A DNA stretch of 16,331 bases from Candidatus Troglogloeales bacterium (lineage in GTDB: Bacteria; Nitrospirota; Nitrospiria; SBBL01; SBBT01): positions 1 to 16,331 of the forward strand of contig SBBT01000127.1 of NCBI GenBank assembly GCA_005239595.1, read 5' to 3'. Position numbers and translations under genes: made by a program. This document shows, piece after piece, positions 6,138 through 13,543 of this stretch. The notes below the pieces were generated by a model. That model saw nothing but the letters and a program-made list of their open reading frames with translations. It was not told where the DNA came from and searched no databases. Each line of letters starts with the position of its first letter. The first letter of the stretch is position 1.

Positions 6138-8647
6138 ATGGCCCTTTTTATATTGTCCCATTCCTGCCCTGCAATCGTATGGTTCCACCGGATTTTCTGA
6201 ACCTTCCCTTCCACATAAGATGTCACGATGGTCTCACCCTTTTTTAACCCAACGGTCATTGCCCCATCTTTATCTGTTCGATAAATTTTGGCATTGACGG
6301 CGGTATAAGCCGTGAGCACTTCCGGGTGCGGATGCCGATAGCGATTACGGTCCCCTACGGAGAAAATGGCGTATTCCGGGGATACAGCAGCGAGGAACGG
6401 CCAAGATAGAGACCCCCTGCTCCCATGATGAGGGACTTTTAAAATAGCGCTGGATAGCGGATAGCCCCTTTTTAGAATCGCCTCTTCTCCCTTCTTTTCA
6501 ATATCGCCTGTAAAAAGAATCGAAAGGGGCCGGGGTGTTGAGCAGACCAGACGCATCACGATAGAGTGATTATTGTAGTCCGTCTCGCCCCTATCAAGAG
6601 AGGGATTTAAGAAAAAGATGCGACAGGCGTCGATCGTCAGTGGAGCGACATGGTCATCAACGGCGATGGCGGCCAGGCCTTTTTGCCGCATCGACTCTAT
6701 AAATTCCTGATAGAAGGAACTATCGCGTGTCATTCCGTTTGTCCATATCTCACCGATCTGAAATTTTCGAACGAGATAGGTCAATCCTCCCACATGATCC
6801 ATATCCGGATGGGTCGCTACCAGATAGTCAATATGTCGTACCCGTCTTTGCCACAAATAGGGGGCAATCGCAACTTTTCCCATACTGAAATTTCCACCGG
6901 CTCCCCCATCGATTAACATGGTTTTACCCCCTGGAAATTCCAGCAGCGTCGCATCTCCCTGGCCCACATCCAAAAAGGTCACTCGGGGCGAATCCGGAGC
7001 CATTCGGATTCCCCCCCATCCCAGAAAGAAGACAAAGAAAGCAACAATGACCGAGGCCAGTCGTTGCCATGGTGCCCGCCAAAGGAGGAGGCAGAATACC
7101 GCCCCATAGAAGGAAACAACGGTCCATAGCATTGGAGAGGCAAAATGGGCATCTGCACCGGGGAAGTGTGCGAAAAAGGAAGTCCATTGGTAGTAAAAGG
7201 AACCGAGGCGCTGATGCCACATCCCCAGGGGAAGGCCCGTATCTGAAAACAATGAGGCAACGGCACAAATCAATCCGAACGGGACCATGATCCATCCGGC
7301 CATGGGGATAATAATAAAGTTAGAGACCAGGCCGACCCAACTAAACTGATGAAAATAAAAAAGGGTCAGTGGCGCGGCCCCGATCGTCGCGCCAAGATTC
7401 GTACACAACATGAGTTGCCCTGGTCGAACAATATATTTTTGAAATCGAGAGGGCTCATGATCTGACGTGACGGGAGGGTAGACGGCATCTTGCCACCACC
7501 CTGCCGCCAGCGCGATAGAAAGGACGGAAACGAAAGAGAGCTGAAACGAAAGATCAAAAAGGGCCAGAGGGTCAAAGGCCAGAATCAGGAGGGCAGCTAG
7601 CGAAAGACTCGTGGTCACCTCTCCACTTCGGCCAAGCCAGACCGACAAAAGATAGACCAGAATCATCGTCAGTGAACGAAGTGTGGCAATCTCTCCCCCT
7701 GCAAGATAGGCATAGAAGGCAACCGGCGCTGCCGTGAAAAACGCCGCCCACTGGGCAGGCGTTTTAAAAAGCGAAATCCTAAGAAGTAGTGCGGCGGGAA
7801 GACAAGCGAACCCCCCCCGGATCAATCCAAAAATCAGAAAAGAGACCAAGGCCAGATGCGATCCGGAGATCGACAAGATATGGGTCGTGCCTGACGCAGA
7901 GAAAACATCTCGAATCTCCTCCGTCAGATAGCCATCCTCCCCAATAATCAAGGCCATAAAAAGCGCCAGTGGCACTTCACGGAGTTGACCCTCATGGAAA
8001 GCGGCCACCATCGACAGACGGATAGTCTCCCGCCACCGGTAGAGGCGCTTTAAGAGACCATATCCTCCCTCGCCCACCTTTTTCGCCTCTCCCGGACCGG
8101 GAAGCGTCGCCATACCGCTATAACCTGTTCGATTGCGATAGTCGGCATATTGAAAGGCGCCAGGATTCTGAAACTGCGATGGCTGTTTAAGCTGAACCAT
8201 CATTTCAAGATGGTCGCCATACTCAAATGGAATTGTCGGACTGTAGATCGTCAGCGTAAAAAAACCGCTCGCAGGATGCCACTTTGGGGGCTTTTCGGCC
8301 GGCTCGGAATAGAGGGCGGTTCCTTTCATTGGAAGCGCAACCCGGTCTGGATAATGACGGGGAGGACCTTCTACCCGGGCCACCAGCCGAATCGGCCCTC
8401 CATTCACATAGCTTCTTAGATCGCCCTTCAAGAAAGGAGTCGAGACCACCTGATAGACCAAAAAACCGATCGCCCCCGGCAGGAAAAAGAGGAAAGAGAC
8501 CGACTTCCCTTGCCTAAGAATCGATTCCAGGAGGAGGAGGGAGACAACAACCAGTGATACGCTTACGGGATAATATAAAAAACGTTCTCCAAGGAAAAGA
8601 CCCAAAAGAACGGAGAGGGCCATCGCAGCCAGCGGCTTCTTTTCCAT
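6125..8647 (-). CDS. comEC: ComEC/Rec2 DNA-internalization channel protein
   Basis: Inner-membrane channel that passes single-stranded DNA into the cytoplasm during natural transformation. It is 840 aa from ATG 8647; an in-frame TTG three codons upstream is not preferred. Order of parts: N-terminal membrane segments (about 5-70), a soluble OB-like DUF4131 region (about 75-190), the multi-span Competence domain (about 225-545) with SISGSHLALV, and a C-terminal metallo-beta-lactamase-like domain beginning VTFLDVGQGDATLLEFPGG. The metal motif H-x-D-x-D-H is intact (THPDMDHVGG, His613, Asp615, Asp617, His618), as are FTGDIE and VPHHGSRGS, so the nuclease-like domain may be active. No other competence genes are in the window. 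No strong ribosome binding site is visible; two small membrane-associated genes lie immediately upstream. A run of eight C occurs at 7811-7818. Confidence 0.95.
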   Translation of the reverse strand: MEKKPLAAMALSVLLGLFLGERFLYYPVSVSLVVVSLLLLESILRQGKSVSFLFFLPGAIGFLVYQVVSTPFLKGDLRSYVNGGPIRLVARVEGPPRHYPDRVALPMKGTALYSEPAEKPPKWHPASGFFTLTIYSPTIPFEYGDHLEMMVQLKQPSQFQNPGAFQYADYRNRTGYSGMATLPGPGEAKKVGEGGYGLLKRLYRWRETIRLSMVAAFHEGQLREVPLALFMALIIGEDGYLTEEIRDVFSASGTTHILSISGSHLALVSFLIFGLIRGGFACLPAALLLRISLFKTPAQWAAFFTAAPVAFYAYLAGGEIATLRSLTMILVYLLSVWLGRSGEVTTSLSLAALLILAFDPLALFDLSFQLSFVSVLSIALAAGWWQDAVYPPVTSDHEPSRFQKYIVRPGQLMLCTNLGATIGAAPLTLFYFHQFSWVGLVSNFIIIPMAGWIMVPFGLICAVASLFSDTGLPLGMWHQRLGSFYYQWTSFFAHFPGADAHFASPMLWTVVSFYGAVFCLLLWRAPWQRLASVIVAFFVFFLGWGGIRMAPDSPRVTFLDVGQGDATLLEFPGGKTMLIDGGAGGNFSMGKVAIAPYLWQRRVRHIDYLVATHPDMDHVGGLTYLVRKFQIGEIWTNGMTRDSSFYQEFIESMRQKGLAAIAVDDHVAPLTIDACRIFFLNPSLDRGETDYNNHSIVMRLVCSTPRPLSILFTGDIEKKGEEAILKRGYPLSSAILKVPHHGSRGSLSWPFLAAVSPEYAIFSVGDRNRYRHPHPEVLTAYTAVNAKIYRTDKDGAMTVGLKKGETIVTSYVEGKVQKIRWNHTIAGQEWDNIKRAMSPL

Positions 8648-8701
8648 GGGGGACAACCCTGTGTAGGAGGGATACGAGACTGTTTTTAGCGAGGCGCCCA
8701 G

Positions 8702-8839
8702 TTATACCTTCATGAACCCTGCAATGATCATCGCCAGCACCATCCCAAACAGAAAAACCGCAAGACAGCCACAACCCCATCGGTTCGTCGTCTCCGCATC
8801 CCGAACCAGAGAGGCCCTATCCTTCTTTCGTTTAATCAT
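8702..8839 (-). CDS. Small single-span membrane protein (45 aa)
   Basis: I do not recognise a named family. The frame encodes 45 aa: a positively charged N-terminus (MIKRKKDRASLVRDAETTNR), then GCGCLAVFLFGMVLAMIIAG (22-41) as one strongly hydrophobic segment, ending FMKV. By the positive-inside rule the N-terminus would be cytoplasmic. The ATG is 11 bases after the stop of the 81-aa gene, with AAGAG about 8 bases upstream, and the gene is followed by comEC 54 bases later on the same strand. This frame gives a far more protein-like product than the longer overlapping frame on the same strand. Role unknown; its position suggests a membrane accessory. Confidence 0.6.
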   Translation of the reverse strand: MIKRKKDRASLVRDAETTNRWGCGCLAVFLFGMVLAMIIAGFMKV

Positions 8840-8850
8840 ATGTTATCTCT

Positions 8851-9096
8851 TCACAATCGGTAGGAGTTTTGTTTTCGTCCTTCTTCAGCCGCTGGCATAC
8901 AATCGTCTTCCTCGGAAAGTCGACGCGCCTCATCCAGCAGAACCCCAATTCTCGTACGAAGGGCGTGGACCTGTTCCATAAGGTGCACAGGGGGGCTCAA
9001 CCGCTCAACATGGCCCAAGGTGGAAAGCAAATCGGGAAGCAACGCCCGCACCTCTTCAATCAGGCGGATGAACTCCTTTTGGGAATAACGTCTCAT
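8851..9096 (-). CDS. Small helical hypothetical protein (81 aa)
   Basis: I recognise no family. The 81-aa product is mostly amphipathic helix (KEFIRLIEEVRALLPDLL and MEQVHALRTRIGVLLDEARRL) with a charged, probably unstructured tail. There is no signal peptide or membrane segment and a single Cys near the C-terminus. Its ATG overlaps the stop of the PDZ gene by 4 bases (ATGA) behind GAGAG, so it is translationally coupled to that gene. This supports it as a real gene and suggests it may work with the PDZ protein. Confidence 0.7.
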   Translation of the reverse strand: MRRYSQKEFIRLIEEVRALLPDLLSTLGHVERLSPPVHLMEQVHALRTRIGVLLDEARRLSEEDDCMPAAEEGRKQNSYRL

Positions 9097-9470
9097 ACGT
9101 CGTCTCTCGGCCTCTCCCCAACCAAGACGGTAATGGCCCTCTCCTCACGCTCCCGTATCACTATCAATCGAATCGTTGCGCCGGGAGAAACCCCGGAGAG
9201 CCTATTTCGGAGCGCCTCCGCGTTTAGGATTTTCTCTCCATTAAACGAGACGACAACATCTCCGTGCTTAACTCCCCCTCTTTGTGCCGGGCTTCCGGGA
9301 TAAACATTGATGACAAACGCGCCGTTTAGGCTCAGCAATCCCAGACGCGCCGCGAGTTGAGGTGTGAGATCGGAAACAGTGATGCCCAACCATCCCGAAA
9401 TCAGGCTGAAGGTTGTGATGACGACGACCCAGACCCCAGTCAAGCGCAATGACAAGTCTCTTTTCTCCAT
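9093..9470 (-). CDS. Membrane-anchored PDZ-domain protein
   Basis: A 125-aa protein with an N-terminal membrane anchor (about residues 9-30, LTGVWVVVITTFSLISGWLGI) and one PDZ domain of the HtrA/RseP type (about 30-118). Diagnostic parts are GAFVINVYPGSPAQRGGVKHGDVVVSFNG (split here as the loop before GSPA and the GD-x-V-x-x-x-NG turn), then ALRNRLSGVSPG and IRLIVIRE. No protease domain is present; it probably binds peptide C-termini in the periplasm. I prefer ATG 9470; a TTG at 9497 overlapping the metF stop would add nine residues. Neither has a clear ribosome binding site, which suggests coupling to metF. It overlaps the next gene by 4 bases. Confidence 0.82.
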   Translation of the reverse strand: MEKRDLSLRLTGVWVVVITTFSLISGWLGITVSDLTPQLAARLGLLSLNGAFVINVYPGSPAQRGGVKHGDVVVSFNGEKILNAEALRNRLSGVSPGATIRLIVIREREERAITVLVGERPRDDV

Positions 9471-9493
9471 AAGAGAACCAGCGTGCCGGAAGA

Positions 9494-10369
9494 TCAAAAC
9501 GACCGCAAATCCGAGAGTGACTCCAGTACTGCGTGTGTTGCAGGAGATTTATTAAGGGTATAAAAATGGATGCCAGGTGCCCCCTGTGTCAGCAGATCGC
9601 GACATTGCGCGGTCGCATGGCGAATGCCGATCTGCATCACCCCTTCAGGTTGATCCTTAACGGATTCAAGTTCGGAAAGGAGCTCGCATGGGATCGAGGC
9701 CCTGCACATTTCTGTAAAACGCTTCACCTGTCCCACATTGGTAATCGGCATAATGCCAGGAACGATCGGAATTAAAATCCCAACCGAACGCGCCCGTTTT
9801 ACAAAATCGTAATATAACCTGTTCTCAAAAAAGAGCTGGGTAATAATAAAATCGAGGCCGGTGTCCACCTTGACTTTCAAGTTCGCTAAATCCCGGTCCA
9901 AATCACGACATTCGACATGCCCTTCGGGATAACACGCCCCGCCGAGCGAAAATTTAAATTCGCTTCGAATATAAGCGGACAGTTCGAAGGCATACGTGAA
10001 CCCGTTTGGGATCGGTTTGAAAACCGTATCCCCCTTTGGGGGATCCCCGCGAAGGGCCATGATATTTTCAATGCCTGCCGTTTCGAGCCGTTTTAAAAGG
10101 CGATAGATTTCTATCCGATCCGATCCAACGCAGGTCAGATGAGGCATGGTTTCAATCCCGTGCTCGCGTTTGATGCGAAGAACCAATTCAACCGTCCTCT
10201 GACGTGTGCTTCCGCCCGCGCCGTAGGTAACCGACACGAATGAGGGTTTTAGACGTTTGAGATCCCCAATGGTTTCAAAGAGGTCAGCGACACCGGCATC
10301 CGTTTTTGGGGGGAAAAACTCGAACGAAAAAACAGGTTCGCCGGACAAGAAATAGTGACAGATTTTCAT
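9494..10369 (-). CDS. metF: Methylenetetrahydrofolate reductase
   Basis: Flavoprotein that reduces 5,10-methylene-THF to 5-methyl-THF, supplying methyl groups for methionine synthesis, and in some lineages part of the Wood-Ljungdahl methyl branch. It is 291 aa, typical of the bacterial catalytic-domain-only form. Key elements: SFEFFPPK (15-22) with the catalytic Glu17, SVTYGAGGS (46-54), ALRGDPP (105-111) with Asp109 in the flavin/folate pocket, and FIITQLFF (174-181) with Gln178 as a folate ligand. No MetV-like zinc protein sits next to it, and the neighbours do not point to acetogenesis. The 40-base gap to the upstream DUF2156 gene holds no terminator; only a weak GAGGA/AAGGCG precedes the ATG. 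Confidence 0.95.
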   Translation of the reverse strand: MKICHYFLSGEPVFSFEFFPPKTDAGVADLFETIGDLKRLKPSFVSVTYGAGGSTRQRTVELVLRIKREHGIETMPHLTCVGSDRIEIYRLLKRLETAGIENIMALRGDPPKGDTVFKPIPNGFTYAFELSAYIRSEFKFSLGGACYPEGHVECRDLDRDLANLKVKVDTGLDFIITQLFFENRLYYDFVKRARSVGILIPIVPGIMPITNVGQVKRFTEMCRASIPCELLSELESVKDQPEGVMQIGIRHATAQCRDLLTQGAPGIHFYTLNKSPATHAVLESLSDLRSF

Positions 10370-10409
10370 GGAAACAGCTCGCCTTTTCCTCGTGAAAGTA
10401 TCTCTGATC

Positions 10410-11312
10410 TCATCGTCCGCTTACGCGCCTTGCCCCATAACACGCCGCCAGCCTTGCAGGTCGATAGGACGTCTTGACCCGCTGAAGATTGGGAAGGCCG
10501 GAATCATCCATTGCATTGATCCATCGGTACCCGTTTAATCTCCTACAAAACGCGCTGAAAAGATACGGCGCGACCCCGGTTCGTTCAAGGTCGGTCACTT
10601 CAACCACAATACAAAATGTGTCCGGGTTTTGGGGAAACCCAAACGAATAACCGATCACTTGACCAAAGCTCTCAACCACAATCCCCGTCATGCCAAGGGA
10701 ATCCCATTCTCTAAAAATCAGGCGATGGACAGATTCCGAGTCGGAAAGCATGCGAATATAAACCGGATCTGCAGACACAGATGCGCGCCCTTTTATCCAC
10801 CGTTGATAAAGCCCTTCCGCTGCATCCCGGTCGGATGCGGCATAGGCCCGGATGGTTGGAACGTCTCGTTCCAGCGCATTTCTCCCCCAACGTTGCGCCT
10901 TATAACGATCTCCTCTTAAATCGGCCAGGTCGTCTCGCCGGTAAATATATTCCGGATAGGCGGGCTTAAGGTCCAAACCGCATTGCCTATAAAAAGCGCA
11001 ATCGGATTCTCCGATATTCTCAATACGTGACACGCCCGGGTCAGGGTTGTTTTGATCCATCCAGTCAAAGCAGTGTGACACGATTTCTTGATTGCAGGGG
11101 CCCAAGGGTGGAAGCGGCATATAAACACATCGATCATATTTCGCGAAAAGGAGCAGACATCCTTCGTAGACAACCCAGTAAAATGAGAAGTGGTCTCTCC
11201 AAAGATGATGTGTGATAAAAGAATAGGCCGAAAGGGGGCGCTCCGTCCGTACCAGATAACTCTCAAAAAGAGGGCGCACCTCCGGAAGAAGCGGACGAAG
11301 AGCTAAAAACAT
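10410..11312 (-). CDS. DUF2156 (LPG_synthase_C / GNAT-like) protein
   Basis: A 300-aa soluble protein that looks like the tandem GNAT-type DUF2156 domain found at the C-terminus of aminoacyl-phosphatidylglycerol synthases (MprF family) and as stand-alone proteins. Signatures: SFITHHLWRDHFSFYW near the N-terminus, PEYIYRRDDLADLRGDRYK (about 118-136) matching the usual [D/E]YIY-x-x-x-L-x-x-L-x-G-x-x-[Y/F] motif, and NAMDDSGLPNLQRVKTSYRPA at the C-terminus. There is no membrane domain, so a lipid-lysylating role is not implied; stand-alone members are poorly characterised. Its ATG overlaps the end of the cysteine-cluster gene by 10 bases, behind AGGT, so the two are coupled. Confidence 0.82.
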   Translation of the reverse strand: MFLALRPLLPEVRPLFESYLVRTERPLSAYSFITHHLWRDHFSFYWVVYEGCLLLFAKYDRCVYMPLPPLGPCNQEIVSHCFDWMDQNNPDPGVSRIENIGESDCAFYRQCGLDLKPAYPEYIYRRDDLADLRGDRYKAQRWGRNALERDVPTIRAYAASDRDAAEGLYQRWIKGRASVSADPVYIRMLSDSESVHRLIFREWDSLGMTGIVVESFGQVIGYSFGFPQNPDTFCIVVEVTDLERTGVAPYLFSAFCRRLNGYRWINAMDDSGLPNLQRVKTSYRPARLAACYGARRVSGR

Positions 11313-11854
11313 CGTGACCTGTCTCCCCAGCAGCCGCTGACATTTTTGAGCTTCTCTAACGGGTGGAGGATGATGACATCCTCCTGTGGCGGGCCGATCA
11401 AGTCAGGATGGGCCGCGAGGATTTCCAGGATTGGATCGGATTCCAGAAACTGCAACACTTCGTCGGAAACCTGTTCTATCTGGGGATCAGCAGCATACTG
11501 CTGTATAAATGGACATTTCGTATCGATTCCAAGAACCACCCCTCCCGTTTCATCCCGCATAATCGCAAAAGGATAGATCCGGCAATCCAAGGGCCGTTTT
11601 TCATAGATTTTACAGTAGTGTGTCGCGGGGTCAAAGAAAGGGCAGATACAGCCCTCACCATCGGCTTTTAATTTAATCTTCGATCCTTCGGTCAACGGGA
11701 AATATTGCTTCGCGCTGGACGATAGAAGACCCATCTCCTCCCCGGTAAAAAAGGGGGCTAAGACGCTGGTCTCTTCCGGAAACCGGCAACAGACATCACA
11801 CGTCAGACAAAGTATGGAGGGGACCATCTGCGGAAGGGGGCGATATTTTTCCAT
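11303..11854 (-). CDS. YkgJ-family cysteine-cluster protein
   Basis: A 183-aa cytosolic protein of the YkgJ family (zinc- or iron-sulfur-binding cysteine cluster, function unsettled). Cysteines visible: C16-x2-C19-x2-C22-C23 (CLTCDVCC), C69 and C71 (GCICPF), C81 (HYCKIYEKRP), C91 (LDCRIYPF) and C114 (TKCPF). The stretch CKIYEKRPLDCRIYPFA is the family hallmark. The ATG at 11854 overlaps a TATAAT sequence and has no Shine-Dalgarno sequence; an internal ATG at codon 10 is the only near alternative. It is the first gene after the rnpB terminator and overlaps the DUF2156 gene. Confidence 0.85.
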   Translation of the reverse strand: MEKYRPLPQMVPSILCLTCDVCCRFPEETSVLAPFFTGEEMGLLSSSAKQYFPLTEGSKIKLKADGEGCICPFFDPATHYCKIYEKRPLDCRIYPFAIMRDETGGVVLGIDTKCPFIQQYAADPQIEQVSDEVLQFLESDPILEILAAHPDLIGPPQEDVIILHPLEKLKNVSGCWGDRSRCF

Positions 11855-11892
11855 TATAAGTCATTTTCGCAATGGATAGGCCTCTTTAACTT

Positions 11893-11918
11893 AAAAGGGG
11901 GAGGCTTACACCCCCCCC
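11893..11918 (-). terminator. Rho-independent terminator of rnpB
   Basis: On the minus strand a 7-bp stem, GGGGGGG with CTCCCCC (one G-U pair), closes a 7-base loop and is followed by TTTT and an AT-rich stretch. It starts right after the 3' strand of RNase P helix P1, as expected for the end of rnpB. Confidence 0.75.
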
Positions 11919-11920
11919 TC

Positions 11921-12385
11921 CCGAAGCTGCTCATAAGCCGAGTTCTGTTCCCCGATTTTCAGCGGGGCGATGATCATTCCTCTGGACCGCATCGTATGGT
12001 TATACGATACTCGATGTTGCCATCCGGTTCTAGCGACCTTACCCGAGAGCATCGGACGGGCCGCCCTTCGGGAGGGAACCTCCCCTGCTCTCCTATTTGG
12101 TCTTGCTCCAAGTGGGGTTTGCCATGCCTTTGATGTCGCCATCAAAGCGGTGAGCCCTTACCTCGCCATTTCACCCTTACCGATCCACGAGAATCGGCGG
12201 TTTATTTTCTGTTGCACTTTCCTTAGGGTCACCCCCAGTCGCCGTTAGCGACCACCCTGCCCTATGGAGCTCGGACTTTCCTCCCCCCGTTTCTCTGGGC
12301 TGCAACCTCTTCACGGCATTGGTAAATCGCCTCTGCCAGTTTCACCCAACAGCCCTGCGGGGAGCGATCATCTGATCAGCTTCGG
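11921..12385 (-). ncRNA. rnpB: RNase P RNA (bacterial class A)
   Basis: Catalytic RNA of RNase P, which removes 5' leaders from pre-tRNAs. Conserved core pieces are present in order on the minus strand: GAGGAAAGTCCGAGCTCC, ATAGGGCAGGGTG, AGTGCAACAG with AAACCGCC, GGAGCAAGACCAAATAGG, GGGTAAGG, and ACAGAACTCGGCTTAT. Helix P1 pairs 12377-12385 with 11921-11929 (9 bp), and P2 pairs 12366-12372 with 11969-11975 (7 bp). Against E. coli the P4 side shows a compensated change (CCGAG/CTCGG for CCGGG/CCCGG). At about 465 nt it is longer than E. coli (377 nt), mainly from a larger P3 hairpin and extra hairpins near the 3' side. The GGU element of L15 is present. The 5' end overlaps the rnhA stop. Open frames inside it are spurious. 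Confidence 0.97.
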
Positions 12386-12807
12386 CAGACTTCATTATAT
12401 CCCTTTACTTTTCCTTTGTCGATAGCCTCGTTGGCCAACCGATCGGCTTCTCGATTATTCTCTCTACCAATATGGTGAAATTGTATTCTCCCAATTTTCC
12501 GAGAGAGGCGCCGCACCTGATCGGCCAGACGCAAAAGGGTAGGATTTTTGATCCTGTACGCCCCGTTCATCTGCCTCACAATCAACTGGGAGTCAAGGAA
12601 GCAATCTACGTCATCGGGCCTAAATTTCAGCGCCGTCTCCAATGCCCGGATCAACGCGGTATACTCCGCAACATTGTTGGTTGCAACGCCAAGATATTCA
12701 GAAACCGTTTCAACAATCTTTCCATCCTCATCCTTAATAACCGCGCCGACCCCCGCATCTCCCGGATTATTTCGGGAAGCGCCATCGGTATAGATCGTCA
12801 GCTTCAT
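12376..12807 (-). CDS. rnhA: Ribonuclease HI (short, handle-less type)
   Basis: Endonuclease that cuts the RNA strand of RNA-DNA hybrids. It is 143 aa, with the four metal-binding acidic residues in place: Asp8 (IYTDGASRNNPG), Glu48 (NNVAEYTALI), Asp72 (LDSQLIVRQM) and Asp122 (NNREADRLANEA). The His of the active-site loop is present in HHIGRENN. The basic protrusion (handle) of E. coli RNase HI is missing, as in many RVT_3-type RNases HI. It starts 6 bases after the zinc-ribbon gene stop, behind GGCCGAG. Its last codons contain the rnpB promoter, and its stop lies within RNase P helix P1. Confidence 0.94.
   Translation of the reverse strand: MKLTIYTDGASRNNPGDAGVGAVIKDEDGKIVETVSEYLGVATNNVAEYTALIRALETALKFRPDDVDCFLDSQLIVRQMNGAYRIKNPTLLRLADQVRRLSRKIGRIQFHHIGRENNREADRLANEAIDKGKVKGYNEVCRS
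12394..12422 (-). promoter_or_regulatory. Promoter of rnpB inside the rnhA coding sequence
   Basis: On the minus strand TCGACA (12417-12422) and TATAAT (12394-12399) are separated by 17 bases. The -10 box is perfect and the -35 box has 5 of 6 consensus bases. A start 7-8 bases downstream falls at 12386-12387, one or two bases before the P1 helix of RNase P RNA (12385), so the primary 5' end would be close to the mature one. The TATAAT encodes Tyr-Asn near the RNase HI C-terminus. Confidence 0.75.
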
Positions 12808-12813
12808 CTCGGC

Positions 12814-13518
12814 CTAACCAGCGGCATAGAGGATACGATGACAATAACTGCAGGTATGGATTTTTATTCCCATTTTTACCTCCGCAACCAGTTGGGGAGG
12901 AAGGCTAAAATGGCAGCCGCTGCAGGTCGCCCCTTTTAGGGGAACAACCACCACCCCTTTTCGTATCGATGCAAGCCGCTTGTAGTCTTCCAATATCCCT
13001 TTTTCAATTTTCTCCTGCAGTTCCATATACCCTCTATCAAGATTCCTGGCCGATTCCAATAACTGTCTTGATGCCTCTTCGACCTCGGACTTCTCTAAAA
13101 CCAGCATCTTCTCTTCGGAGGCGACCATTGCCTCACAAGAGGCGACCGTCTTTCTCTGACTATCCCCTTTTTCCATGACCATCAAAAGAACATCTTCCGC
13201 CTTTTCCTGTTCCGACTTCGCAGCTGCACTTTCGCAAAGGTAGGCTTGATACTCTTTGTTGGTCTTCAATTCCGTGACCTTACTCTTTAATTTTACGGTC
13301 TTCTCCTCTATGATTCGCAGCTGGTCTTCTTTCTCCTTTTTCTCTTTATTCAATTGATCGAGCAAGGCCCTCTCTTGAGAGAGAAGCGCCTTTGCCCTAT
13401 CGAGTGATTGTTGCGCAATCTGGAGTCTTTCAGGAAGTTTTTGACATTCTTCTTGTTGTTGATTGCGTTGGAGGTCGAGTTCTTGTAGCCGAATAAGCAA
13501 TGTCAGTTGATCTTTCAA
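12814..13518 (-). CDS. C4-type zinc-ribbon coiled-coil protein (DUF164 / CdsZ-like)
   Basis: A 234-aa protein with a long antiparallel coiled coil (about residues 8-185, rich in Q, E and K) and a C-terminal zinc ribbon with Cys199-x2-Cys202 (CSGC) and Cys223-x2-Cys226 (CSYC). The chlamydial relative CT398/CdsZ has been linked to RpoN and type III secretion regulators; elsewhere the function is unknown. The start is TTG 13518, supported by GGAAGGA about 5-6 bases upstream and by the absence of any ATG before codon 113. The gene begins 25 bases after the tRNA 3' end, so the tRNA and this mRNA are probably cut from one transcript. It is followed closely by rnhA. Confidence 0.9.
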   Translation of the reverse strand: MKDQLTLLIRLQELDLQRNQQQEECQKLPERLQIAQQSLDRAKALLSQERALLDQLNKEKKEKEDQLRIIEEKTVKLKSKVTELKTNKEYQAYLCESAAAKSEQEKAEDVLLMVMEKGDSQRKTVASCEAMVASEEKMLVLEKSEVEEASRQLLESARNLDRGYMELQEKIEKGILEDYKRLASIRKGVVVVPLKGATCSGCHFSLPPQLVAEVKMGIKIHTCSYCHRILYAAG

Positions 13519-13543
13519 CCGTATCCTTCCGCATCCAAAACAG

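Noticed and set aside
8514..8780. 88-aa minus-strand open frame overlapping the 45-aa membrane protein and the comEC start
   Set aside because: Its composition is not protein-like, it runs into the comEC coding region in another frame, and it has no ribosome binding site.
11845..11860. TATAAT overlapping the start codon of the cysteine-cluster gene as a promoter
   Set aside because: No -35 or extended -10 element is present, and transcription from it would start after the ATG.
11906..12248. Open frames on both strands within 11906-12248
   Set aside because: They lie inside RNase P RNA, whose conserved helices and core motifs explain the sequence.
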